Shown here piece by piece: positions 1 through 5,612 of a DNA stretch of 5,803 bases. Location: assembly GCA_943327025.2 (NCBI GenBank), contig CALPVO020000168.1, positions 1 through 5,803 on the forward strand. The letters are read 5' to 3'. Both the position numbers and the translations under genes were made by a program. The notes beneath the pieces were generated by a model. That model was given only the letters and a program-made list of their open reading frames with translations, searched no databases and had not been told where the DNA came from. Position 1 is the first letter of the stretch; every line of letters begins with the position of its first letter. This stretch comes from Janthinobacterium lividum. Lineage in GTDB: Bacteria > Pseudomonadota > Gammaproteobacteria > Steroidobacterales > Steroidobacteraceae.

Positions 1-29
1 AGCTAACGTAGCCCCCTCGGCCTGATCGC

Positions 30-632
30 GTGGCCATGGCGGCCTTGGCCGGGTTTGCCACCGGCGGCTCACTCATCGTGGCCATTGGGTCCCAGAACGC
101 CTTCGTTCTGCGGCAGGGTCTACGTCAAGAGCACGTGCTGGCCATCGTGGCCATCTGTGCCAGCGCGGATGCTTTGCTCATTCTGGCAGGCGTGGCTGGC
201 CTCGGTGAAGTCATTCAGGCGGCGCCGGCAGCGTTGGCCGGGCTGCGCTTCGCTGGGGCCGCGTTCTTGGCTGCCTATGGCGTGATGGCGCTGCGGCGGG
301 CCTTGGCCCCCCATCAGGCCGTGGTGGAACGCGGGGCGTCCATAACGCTGCGGGCGGCGGTGGCCACGACGCTGGCCTTCACCTTCCTGAATCCTCACGT
401 CTACCTCGACACGGTGGTGTTGGTCGGGGCCCTCGCCAACCAACATCAGGGAGCAGAGCGCTGGCAATTTGCGGCGGGTGCTGCGACTGCAAGTGTGGTC
501 TGGTTTACGGCCCTCGGGTTCGGTGCAAAACTTCTCGTCCCCGTGTTTGCGCGCCCCGTCACGTGGCGGGTACTCGACGCGGTCATCGCCGGCATCATGT
601 TTATCCTCGCGGCATCCTTACTGCTGACGTGA
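30..632 (+). CDS. LysE/ArgO-family amino acid exporter
   Basis: This is a 200-residue polytopic inner-membrane protein of the LysE/ArgO (YggA) family, whose characterised members export basic amino acids such as lysine and arginine. The length matches the family. The N-terminal signature GSQNAFVLRQG (residues 20-30) and the mid-protein signature FLNPHVYLDT (119-128) are both family hallmarks. About six hydrophobic segments are visible, near residues 5-25, 36-58, 70-90, 107-137, 145-173 and 180-199. The start is uncertain. GTG at 30 gives an N-terminus like that of E. coli ArgO, ATG at 36 is two codons further in, an in-frame stop lies at 9-11, and no clear ribosome-binding site precedes either. 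It converges on the TPR gene pair and shares a terminator region with it. A divergent LysR-type regulator is common beside such genes, but the window begins too close to show one. The substrate cannot be told from sequence alone. Confidence 0.9.
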   Translation: MAMAALAGFATGGSLIVAIGSQNAFVLRQGLRQEHVLAIVAICASADALLILAGVAGLGEVIQAAPAALAGLRFAGAAFLAAYGVMALRRALAPHQAVVERGASITLRAAVATTLAFTFLNPHVYLDTVVLVGALANQHQGAERWQFAAGAATASVVWFTALGFGAKLLVPVFARPVTWRVLDAVIAGIMFILAASLLLT

Positions 633-667
633 ACTGCGGGCTCAGCGAGCCAAACCCCTCCAAAGCA

Positions 668-691
668 AAAGGCCCGCGACTGCGGGCCTTT
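668..691. terminator. Bidirectional intrinsic terminator between convergent genes
   Basis: A perfect 10-bp inverted repeat (AAAGGCCCGC / GCGGGCCTTT) encloses the 4-base loop GACT. It lies 35 bases after the exporter stop and 62 bases after the TPR gene stop on the other strand. Read on the minus strand the stem is followed by a better T-rich tract (TTTTGCTTT) than on the plus strand (TTTC). It is therefore probably stronger for the TPR operon, but it can serve both. Confidence 0.8.
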
Positions 692-753
692 CACGTTCGA
701 ACCATCGTCCACCCTCGGCATAGGCGCCAAGGGTCGTACGAAGAGCGCGTGGA

Positions 754-1935
754 TTACTTGACCACCGCAATCCACAGATCCGCTGCGGGAGCCATCTTGG
801 CGTCCTTGCGGGCTTCCGCAAAGGCAGCCTTGGCTTCGGCAACCTTCTTGCCGCGCGCGAGAGCCATACCCAGCAGCATCTGAGCTTCGTCCGGGCGCTT
901 GATGCGTCCGATACGGTCCGGCTGAACAGCGCGACGAGCGGCCTCTGCGGCCTCGGCGTACTTGCCCATGCCGAAGTAGGTGAGCGCGACGCGGTAGTCG
1001 TTCTCGCCGTTCTTGGCAGCGCGGGCTTCCTTGTCCTTCACCGGCAGAGACTTCTGCTCAGCCTCGGAGAACGAAGTCGCCTGACGCTCCAGTCCCTTCA
1101 CCTTGTCGTCCTTCTTGAGGCCAGCCTTCTTGAGGAAGGCCTGGGCCTCGGACATGGCGCCGGCAGCGATGAGATCTTGCACGAACGAGACGCCGAGTTC
1201 TTGACCCTTCAAGCCACCACGATCGGCAGCGAGACGGTAAAGGTTAAGAATCATCGCCTTGTCGCCGTTGGCCTTGCTGTGAATGGCGATCATGTTGGCC
1301 AGGTACTCGCCCTTGCCAAAACGCTTCGCCAGCTCTTCCATCAAGGCGCGCTGCTTGGCAGCCTGGCCCAACTTCCCCGCCGCGTTGTACTGCAGGAGCA
1401 ACATCTTTTCAGACCGAGCACGGCCGGTAGCCGCCACCTTGTCACCGTAGGCCATGACCTGCGAATAGCTGCCGGTCAGGTTCGCTACTTGAGCCGCGTC
1501 GAAGTAGTCCTTCTCCGAGGCACCGGCGCCACGGGCATCGAGATACTTCTGGTAGTAGCTCGCCGCCTTGGCGTAGTCACGCGTCTGGATGGAGAGGTCC
1601 GCCACGTACTTGGTGTACGTGAGACGCTCATTACCCTTGGCAAAACCACCTTCCAGGAGGCCTTCGGCAGCCTGTACGGCAGCGCGGTAGTCCTTGGCCT
1701 TGAAGGCCACGCTCAGGAGCACCTTTAGAGCCATCTCCCTGTCGTAAGAGGACTTGCCTGCCGCCAGAGCATCCTTGGCGAGCGAAACGGCCTTGTCACC
1801 ACCCGCCTTCTGCGCTTCCAGCAGCTTGGCTTGGACTTCGCGGGTCATCTCGGCAGCCATCGTCGGCTGCGCTACAAGACCCAGCGCGAGAACGGTGGCA
1901 ACCACCGCTGTACGCATCGAAAGTTTGGTCTTCAT
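754..1935 (-). CDS. Exported TPR-repeat protein (second of a tandem pair)
   Basis: This 393-residue protein has a Sec-type signal peptide: a basic start, a hydrophobic core at about residues 10-22, and a likely cleavage near residues 27-28 (PTMA/A). The mature protein is almost entirely helical, alanine-rich and built of degenerate TPR-like helical hairpins. The clearest units are at about 316-340 and 349-378. TPR arrays are protein-binding scaffolds, and no catalytic motif is seen. It is collinear with the upstream gene product. Shared blocks include DKEARAAKNGE (301-311), a QPxRIxxxKRxDExQxLLG signature (338-356) and YYQKYL (127-132), so the two arose by duplication. Unlike its neighbour it has no Pro/Ala-rich tail. 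An AGAGGA ribosome-binding site sits 8 bases before the ATG. The gene follows the first TPR gene after 46 bp with no terminator between, so they are probably cotranscribed. I infer a periplasmic accessory role near the TonB system; the exact function is unknown. Confidence 0.88.
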   Translation of the reverse strand: MKTKLSMRTAVVATVLALGLVAQPTMAAEMTREVQAKLLEAQKAGGDKAVSLAKDALAAGKSSYDREMALKVLLSVAFKAKDYRAAVQAAEGLLEGGFAKGNERLTYTKYVADLSIQTRDYAKAASYYQKYLDARGAGASEKDYFDAAQVANLTGSYSQVMAYGDKVAATGRARSEKMLLLQYNAAGKLGQAAKQRALMEELAKRFGKGEYLANMIAIHSKANGDKAMILNLYRLAADRGGLKGQELGVSFVQDLIAAGAMSEAQAFLKKAGLKKDDKVKGLERQATSFSEAEQKSLPVKDKEARAAKNGENDYRVALTYFGMGKYAEAAEAARRAVQPDRIGRIKRPDEAQMLLGMALARGKKVAEAKAAFAEARKDAKMAPAADLWIAVVK

Positions 1936-1981
1936 CCTGTCAGTCCTCTAAGGATAGCGATTGGAATATCGAAACGGATAA

Positions 1982-3340
1982 TCAAGACTTTGCAGGGGCC
2001 GGCGCTGGAACGACGGCCGGCGCGACTGGCGCCGCCTCAGCCGGCAATGCCGGAGCGGCTGGCGGCACGCATACCGCCAGCCATAACTTGACCAGTTCAG
2101 CAGCGCGGGGGTCCTTAGCCGCTTCGGTGAAAGCCGCACGGGCCTCATCGAGGCGCCCCAGCTTGTAGTAAGAATAACCCAGCAGCAGCTGGGACTCATC
2201 GACGCGCTTCACCTTGGCAATGCGTCCCGGCTGCAAACCGCGGCTGATGGCCTCGACCGCCTTTTCGTACTGCTTTTGCCCGAGGTAGGCCAAGCCTAGC
2301 TTTACATCCATCTCGCCGTTCTGTTTGGCGCGGGCTTCCTTGTCGAGTGCCGGCGTTGCCTTGCGGTCTTCCGCAGCGGCCGGCTTCGCCAGATCCGTCA
2401 AGCTCTTGAGCGTGTCTGAAGGCTTGAGAGCCCCGGCGGCAACGCCCGCCTCAAGCACCTCCAACGCCTCCGTGGGGGAGCCTTGGTTCAGCAACTTCTC
2501 GGCGAGGTCTGTGTACTGGCTGCCCTTCTTGAGAAGATTCTGCGAGTACGCGAACCGGACTGCGTTCGTGTAGGTGCGCTCGTCGGTGCTGCCATCGAGC
2601 AGCAGGTTAAGGTAGTCGTGCATGTAGTCCGCTTTCGGGAAGCGGGTAACCAGTTGCACCATCACCCAACGGCGGTCCGCCGACTTCTCTGCGCGGTAGT
2701 AGGCGGTATTCATCAACAGCAACAGCCGTTCCGTGAGGGCAGCGTCGCCGCGCTGCACGCGGAAAGCTTGGAGCAACTCAGCGGCCAACAAGGGCTGCTT
2801 CTGGTTCAACGCCACTGAAGCAGCAGTGTCGTAGTCGTCAATGGTGGCCGCGGCCCCCGCCATGGGCAAGTACTTCTGGTACCACTCGAGTGCACCCGGG
2901 AAGTCTTTGATCTGCAGGTGCAACTGCGTCAGGACGCGGGTGTAGCGCAATCCCTCATCATCCTCGGCCAGCCCCGAAGCCAGGTATTCCTTCAGGCCGG
3001 CGATGGCTGCCGGCCAATCTTTCTGGGAAACGGCACAGCGGTAGACGAAACGCATGGCGAAACGCTTGTCATCGTCCGTGGAAGCAGCGGCCAGAGCCTC
3101 GCGCGCCACCGCCAGCGAGGTTACGAAGTCCTGCTTATCAAAAGCTTCTTGGGAAGCCTTCAGCAGCTTCTGGACCGGCTTCGAAAACTTCGGCGGCGGC
3201 GGCCCGGCAGGCGCAGCCTCCTTCTTGGCGGCATGAACCAAGCCCGGCGACATGGCCGTACCAACCGCGAGTAACGCGGCAATGGCGAAACGGGCCGCCA
3301 GTTGGCGGGTACGAGCGGGACGCTTACTGTGCTGGGACAT
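1982..3340 (-). CDS. Exported TPR-repeat protein with Pro/Ala-rich tail (first of a tandem pair)
   Basis: This 452-residue protein has a signal peptide: an Arg/Lys-rich start, a hydrophobic stretch at about 17-30, and a likely cleavage after VHA (residue 37) or A38. A short linker rich in Pro and Ala (about 42-50) follows, then helical TPR-type repeats through the body. The best consensus TPRs are at about 345-372 and 381-411. The last 27 or so residues are a Pro/Ala-rich, probably disordered tail. The protein aligns along its length with the downstream gene product, sharing DKEARAKQNGE (333-343) and QPxRIxxxKRxDExQxLLG (370-388). GAGG lies 5 bases before the ATG, a modest ribosome-binding site. 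A candidate extended -10 promoter lies about 70 bases upstream, and a strong terminator isolates the gene from the exb operon. TPR proteins occur beside some TonB systems, for example the Vibrio TonB2 cluster. By analogy this may be an envelope partner of TonB-ExbBD, but that is inference. Confidence 0.88.
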   Translation of the reverse strand: MSQHSKRPARTRQLAARFAIAALLAVGTAMSPGLVHAAKKEAAPAGPPPPKFSKPVQKLLKASQEAFDKQDFVTSLAVAREALAAASTDDDKRFAMRFVYRCAVSQKDWPAAIAGLKEYLASGLAEDDEGLRYTRVLTQLHLQIKDFPGALEWYQKYLPMAGAAATIDDYDTAASVALNQKQPLLAAELLQAFRVQRGDAALTERLLLLMNTAYYRAEKSADRRWVMVQLVTRFPKADYMHDYLNLLLDGSTDERTYTNAVRFAYSQNLLKKGSQYTDLAEKLLNQGSPTEALEVLEAGVAAGALKPSDTLKSLTDLAKPAAAEDRKATPALDKEARAKQNGEMDVKLGLAYLGQKQYEKAVEAISRGLQPGRIAKVKRVDESQLLLGYSYYKLGRLDEARAAFTEAAKDPRAAELVKLWLAVCVPPAAPALPAEAAPVAPAVVPAPAPAKS

Positions 3341-3637
3341 GGTTGCCTCGTTGAAAAGGCGTTACTGCCGGTGACCTTAGTGGGCGACAGCGACGCATTG
3401 AGCCCTGCTTTATAGCAGAAAACCTGTGGATTTGCCGTTCCTGCGTGTCAAAATTCCGTCGCCGCATCATCGTTCGGCGCCGCAAGCCTGAGGCATGAAC
3501 AGCACGCGGGTGTAACACCCCTTCACGTTCAGATGCCTCCGCTGCCGGATGGTTCCCTCAGGGTTCTGCACGAGAACACGGTCCATGACTTGCCGCTACC
3601 TCGCCGCCAGTCCATCGCGATCACGAAAGTACCGACC
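3341..3637. other. Intergenic region between exb terminator and TPR operon
   Basis: No convincing gene lies here. Besides the promoter candidate, it holds a 13-base palindrome-like element at 3508-3520 (GGGTGT, A, ACACCC), which could be an operator or a hairpin. It also holds a 39-codon minus-strand reading frame (3467-3586, ATG to TGA) that has no well-placed ribosome-binding site. Longer reading frames crossing it run through the terminator or the promoter and look fortuitous. No tRNA-like fold was recognised. Confidence 0.5.
3409..3417 (-). promoter_or_regulatory. Candidate extended -10 promoter for the TPR operon
   Basis: Read on the minus strand the bases are TGCTATAAA: a TGn extension followed by TATAAA, a 5/6 match to the sigma-70 -10 box. 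Transcription would start near 3402 and give a leader of about 60 bases before the TPR ATG at 3340. The -35 position (GGCAAA, 3431-3436) is weak, as is common with extended -10 promoters. A TTGACA at 3446-3451 is too far away (31 bases) to pair with this -10. The -10 overlaps a small inverted repeat, CTGCT / AGCAG (3405-3418). It is predicted by eye only. Confidence 0.45.
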
Positions 3638-3669
3638 ACAAAAAAGCCGCCTGTCGGCGGCTTTTTTGT
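3638..3669. terminator. Strong symmetric intrinsic terminator after exbD2
   Basis: A perfect 14-bp inverted repeat (arms ACAAAAAAGCCGCC and GGCGGCTTTTTTGT) encloses the 4-base loop TGTC. Each strand therefore has a GC-rich stem followed by a run of six T. It begins 33 bases after the exbD2 stop and should end the tonB-exb transcript. Being symmetric it can also stop transcription arriving on the plus strand. Confidence 0.93.
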
Positions 3670-3702
3670 TGCGAGCCAAGAGGCCCGCTAGACGACCCAG
3701 TG

Positions 3703-4107
3703 TTACCTGGCAACCGTCACGAAGCCCATCTTCTGGATTTCGCCGCGTTGCAGCAGGAACATGACATCGTTGACGTATTTATACTCTGCATTGGGGTCCG
3801 CGATGATCTGCACCTGCGGCTGCGGATCCTGCACGGAGGCACCGGCGATGAAAGCCCTCAAAGTGGCCTTATCAGCCGGGTTGCCATTCCAAGTGACACT
3901 GCCGTCGAACTCAATCCTGAGCGTCACCTTCTCGACTTCCGTCGCGGGCGCATTGGACCTGGTCGGAAGGTCCATTAGCACCGACTGCGTCATCGGGGGG
4001 ATGGTGATGATGAAGAGAATGAGCAAGACGAGCATGATGTCCACGAGGGGAATCACGTTCATCTCGTTGTTGTAGTCGCTCTCGCTACCGCCGACTTTTC
4101 CGCCCAT
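3703..4107 (-). CDS. exbD: ExbD-type biopolymer transport protein (second copy)
   Basis: A 134-residue ExbD/TolR-family protein, the stator partner that sits in the ExbB pentamer and couples proton flow to TonB. It has a short cytoplasmic N-terminus, one membrane helix at about 18-39 and a periplasmic domain. The essential membrane aspartate is Asp23 in IPLVDIMLVLL, equivalent to Asp25 of E. coli ExbD. The periplasmic part ends with the usual helix and strand (YVNDVMFLLQRG, then MGFVTVAR). AGGAG lies 8 bases before the ATG, and the gene follows exbD1 after 30 bp. The two ExbD proteins share the first 40 or so residues but differ widely in the periplasmic domain. In Xanthomonas campestris exbD2 is dispensable for iron uptake but matters in plant interaction and pectate response. 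Whether this copy is equally specialised is inference. Confidence 0.95.
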   Translation of the reverse strand: MGGKVGGSESDYNNEMNVIPLVDIMLVLLILFIITIPPMTQSVLMDLPTRSNAPATEVEKVTLRIEFDGSVTWNGNPADKATLRAFIAGASVQDPQPQVQIIADPNAEYKYVNDVMFLLQRGEIQKMGFVTVAR

Positions 4108-4115
4108 GTCCTGAA

Positions 4116-4120
4116 CTCCT
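4116..4120 (-). promoter_or_regulatory. Ribosome-binding site of exbD2
   Basis: AGGAG on the minus strand lies 8 bases before the ATG at 4107. The sequence from here into the gene resembles the same region of exbD1, which fits a tandem duplication and helps to fix the exbD1 start. Confidence 0.8.
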
Positions 4121-4137
4121 GAATATATTGGCGCGAA

Positions 4138-4557
4138 TCAGCCGTGCGGCCGTTCGGCGAGGAAGTCGACTTTCAGAAGACCCGTCTGCTGCAGAACGCG
4201 GATAGCGTCCGACACATAAGCGAACTTGGTCTTCTTGTCGACACGGAACTTGACCGTGGGCTGGTCTTCCAGCTTGACGGCACGAGCCTGTGCGCTGGCC
4301 AGATTGGCCATCGTCTGCAGGTCGACCGGTTGGTCGTTCCAATACCACTGGTTGTAGGAGTCAATCGCCAGGGTAATGTCCTCTGGCTTGCTCTCCGTCG
4401 GCTTGTTGATGTTCGTGGGCATGGTGATGCGCACCGCATTCTGCACCACCGGAACGGTGATGATGAAGATGATGAGCAAAACCAACATGATGTCCACGAG
4501 CGGGATGATGTTGATTTCGGCGTTGTAATCGCCGTCGTCGCCGACTTTAGCACCCAT
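4138..4557 (-). CDS. exbD: ExbD-type biopolymer transport protein (first copy)
   Basis: A 139-residue ExbD/TolR-family protein. The N-terminus is cytoplasmic, the single membrane helix is at about 17-38 and the rest is periplasmic. The proton-path aspartate is Asp22 in IPLVDIMLVLL. The C-terminal YVSDAIRVLQQTGLLKVDF is the standard ExbD ending that packs near TonB. I chose the ATG at 4557 over an in-frame TTG at 4584 for two reasons. AGAAGGG lies 9 bases upstream of the ATG, and the resulting start MGAKVG matches MGGKVG of exbD2. The TTG form would be 148 residues. It lies in the operon tonB-exbB-exbD1-exbD2, but 191 bp separate it from exbB. Either ExbD could be the main TonB partner; Xanthomonas precedent favours the first copy. 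Confidence 0.95.
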   Translation of the reverse strand: MGAKVGDDGDYNAEINIIPLVDIMLVLLIIFIITVPVVQNAVRITMPTNINKPTESKPEDITLAIDSYNQWYWNDQPVDLQTMANLASAQARAVKLEDQPTVKFRVDKKTKFAYVSDAIRVLQQTGLLKVDFLAERPHG

Positions 4558-4566
4558 ATCCTGTGT

Positions 4567-4573
4567 CCCTTCT
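4567..4573 (-). promoter_or_regulatory. Ribosome-binding site deciding the exbD1 start
   Basis: AGAAGGG on the minus strand ends 9 bases before the ATG at 4557. It lies inside the longer reading frame that would begin with TTG at 4584, so it argues for the shorter protein. A second AGGA immediately before the ATG is too close to be used. Confidence 0.65.
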
Positions 4574-4610
4574 GCTGGGCCCAACCGCTGTACGGAGGAG
4601 CCCGACTTGC

Positions 4611-4635
4611 CTGCCGGCAGTAGCCATTAAGGCTA
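4611..4635 (-). repeat. Palindrome and small stem-loop before exbD1
   Basis: CTGCCGGCAG (4611-4620) is a perfect 10-bp palindrome. It abuts TAGCC / GGCTA (4621-4635, loop ATTAA). Both lie in the exbB-exbD1 spacer; no function is evident from sequence. Confidence 0.4.
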
Positions 4636-4658
4636 GCCACCGAAACTCTGCCTGCACT

Positions 4659-4679
4659 GCCGGTGCGATGTGCGCCGGC
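4659..4679 (-). repeat. Imperfect stem-loop in the exbB-exbD1 spacer
   Basis: GCCGGTGC and GCGCCGGC flank the loop GATGT (plus strand). All eight positions pair except one T-G, which is a C-A mismatch in the minus-strand transcript. No T-run follows, so it is not a classical terminator. Confidence 0.45.
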
Positions 4680-4689
4680 TTACCGGAAA

Positions 4690-4717
4690 CCGGGCGGGGG
4701 TAGACCCCGCCGCCCGG
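4690..4717 (-). repeat. Very GC-rich hairpin downstream of exbB
   Basis: CCGGGC (4690-4695) pairs with GCCCGG (4712-4717), and GGGG (4696-4699) with CCCC (4705-4708), leaving a 3-base bulge. Alternatively GGCGGGG (4693-4699) pairs perfectly with CCCCGCC (4705-4711). The loop is GTAGA. Without a T-run on the transcript side it is more likely a pause, an RNA-stabilising structure or an attenuator than a full terminator, because exbD1 and exbD2 lie beyond it. Confidence 0.6.
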
Positions 4718-4741
4718 AAGACCCGGTATCGAACCCTTTCG

Positions 4742-4758
4742 GAAGGCCTCAGGCCTTC
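4742..4758 (-). repeat. Perfect hairpin with the exbB stop codon in its loop
   Basis: GAAGGCC and GGCCTTC form a perfect 7-bp inverted repeat around three bases, which are exactly the exbB TGA stop codon in the transcript. One arm is the end of the coding region (the final Lys and Ala codons); the other is the start of the spacer. With the next hairpin it could protect the exbB mRNA end or affect termination of translation; this is inference. Confidence 0.6.
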
Positions 4759-5477
4759 TTGGGGGCAGCTGCCGGAGCAGCCGGCTTCGCCGTGGCCACA
4801 CGCGCGCCCGAGAGCAGCGCCTGGTGCAGGTCGTGAGCGAAGTAGTTCACACGCTCCTGGATGTCCTTGTTACGGCGCATCAGGTAGTTGTAACCGAGCA
4901 CCGCGGGGGTAGCGACGGCCAGACCGATAGCGGTCATGATGAGCGCTTCACCGACGGGACCGGCCACCTTCTCGATGGAGGCCGAACCGGACTTCGCGAT
5001 GGTGATGAGGGCGTGATAAATGCCCCATACCGTACCGAACAGACCGACGAACGGTGCAGTGGAACCGACCGAAGCCAGCACCGCCATACCCTGCGTCAGT
5101 TCGCTGTGCAGTTCGTCCACGCGACGCTGGATGTGGCTCGAGACCCAATCGTCGAGGTCGATCGTTTCCGTGAGGCGACCCTTGTTGCGCTCGTGGTGCT
5201 CCATCGACTGGAGACCATCCTTCACGAGAGCACGGAAGCCGTTATCCTCGCCCTTCAGGCGCGACATGCCGTCCTGGAGGCTGGAAGCCGCCCAGAAATC
5301 CTTGTCCGCCTGCACCGCGTTCTTCTTCAGCTCACGCTGATCGAACCACTTGGTGAGCATGACGTACCAAGAGTACAGGGACATGACCGCCAGAATGACG
5401 AACACTCCGCGGCCAACGGCATCGCTCTGTGCCCAGAGCCCAGTAATGCCATAGTCAGTTGCAGCTTCACCAGCCAT
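4749..5477 (-). CDS. exbB: ExbB proton-channel subunit (MotA/TolQ/ExbB family)
   Basis: A 242-residue inner-membrane protein. ExbB forms the pentameric channel around ExbD that turns the proton-motive force into TonB movement. Three membrane segments are visible, at about 23-43, 134-160 and 175-200, with the large cytoplasmic loop between the first and second. Conserved residues match E. coli ExbB: Thr149 in GLFGTVWG (Thr148), Glu177 in GEAL (Glu176) and Thr182 in MTAIGLA (Thr181). The stretch VGSTAPFVGLFGTVWGI is close to the E. coli sequence, which favours ExbB over TolQ, as does the tonB upstream. The C-terminus is a short Ala/Pro/Lys tail (about 229-242). An AGGTGAGGA ribosome-binding site lies 4 bases before the ATG. 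It is separated from tonB by 135 bp and from exbD1 by 191 bp, longer gaps than usual in such operons. Confidence 0.96.
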   Translation of the reverse strand: MAGEAATDYGITGLWAQSDAVGRGVFVILAVMSLYSWYVMLTKWFDQRELKKNAVQADKDFWAASSLQDGMSRLKGEDNGFRALVKDGLQSMEHHERNKGRLTETIDLDDWVSSHIQRRVDELHSELTQGMAVLASVGSTAPFVGLFGTVWGIYHALITIAKSGSASIEKVAGPVGEALIMTAIGLAVATPAVLGYNYLMRRNKDIQERVNYFAHDLHQALLSGARVATAKPAAPAAAPKKA

Positions 5478-5509
5478 GATTTCCTCACCTAAGGTCTTTT
5501 ATGAACAAT

Positions 5510-5525
5510 GGCGGAACAGTCCGCC
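5510..5525 (-). repeat. Inverted repeat in the exbB leader
   Basis: GGCGGA and TCCGCC form a perfect 6-bp stem around a 4-base loop, 32 bases before the exbB ATG. On the minus strand it is followed by ATTGTTCAT, only weakly T-rich. It may be a weak terminator or a leader structure. Confidence 0.45.
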
Positions 5526-5538
5526 CCGGATGGCCTGC

Positions 5539-5565
5539 TTGCACGGTAGTTGCGCCACCGTGCAA
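5539..5565 (-). repeat. 9-bp inverted repeat in the tonB-exbB gap
   Basis: TTGCACGGT and ACCGTGCAA are perfect inverted copies separated by 9 bases. The size and symmetry suit either a stable RNA hairpin in the tonB-exbB transcript or an operator for a dimeric regulator. It does not resemble a Fur box. Confidence 0.55.
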
Positions 5566-5578
5566 ATTCAGCCTGAAT
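5566..5578. repeat. 13-base palindrome ATTCAG-C-CTGAAT
   Basis: Two 6-base half-sites, ATTCAG and CTGAAT, meet at a single central base. It directly abuts the 9-bp inverted repeat. It could be a protein-binding site; no known consensus was recognised. Confidence 0.4.
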
Positions 5579-5612
5579 ATTGTCTGAAATGAGCCCTCGC
5601 TAGAGCGAGCGC

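Noticed and set aside
711..734. Second hairpin between the convergent genes (ACCCT / AGGGT)
   Set aside because: The stem is short with an internal mismatch and lacks a T-run; the hairpin at 668-691 explains termination better.
1177..1728. Plus-strand 183-codon open frame opposite the second TPR gene
   Set aside because: It lies wholly inside the TPR coding region on the other strand; open antisense frames are expected in GC-rich genes.
3446..3451. TTGACA as the -35 box of the TPR promoter
   Set aside because: It lies 31 bases from the TATAAA at 3409-3414, far beyond the usual 16-18, and no good -10 occurs at the right distance from it.
4558..4584. Longer exbD1 starting at TTG (4584)
   Set aside because: The ribosome-binding site AGAAGGG lies inside this extension, and the ATG at 4557 gives an N-terminus matching exbD2.
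4144..4623. Plus-strand 159-codon open frame opposite exbD1
   Set aside because: It is an antisense shadow of exbD1, with His/Asp-rich low-complexity stretches produced by reversing the membrane helix codons.
4824..5492. Plus-strand 222-codon open frame opposite exbB
   Set aside because: It is the antisense shadow of exbB, which has clear family motifs. The plus-strand translation is rich in Arg, His and Asp and resembles no family I know.
5596..5609. Inverted repeat right after the tonB stop as a terminator
   Set aside because: The stem is only 5-6 bp and no T-run follows on the minus strand, so it is unlikely to end the transcript before exbB.
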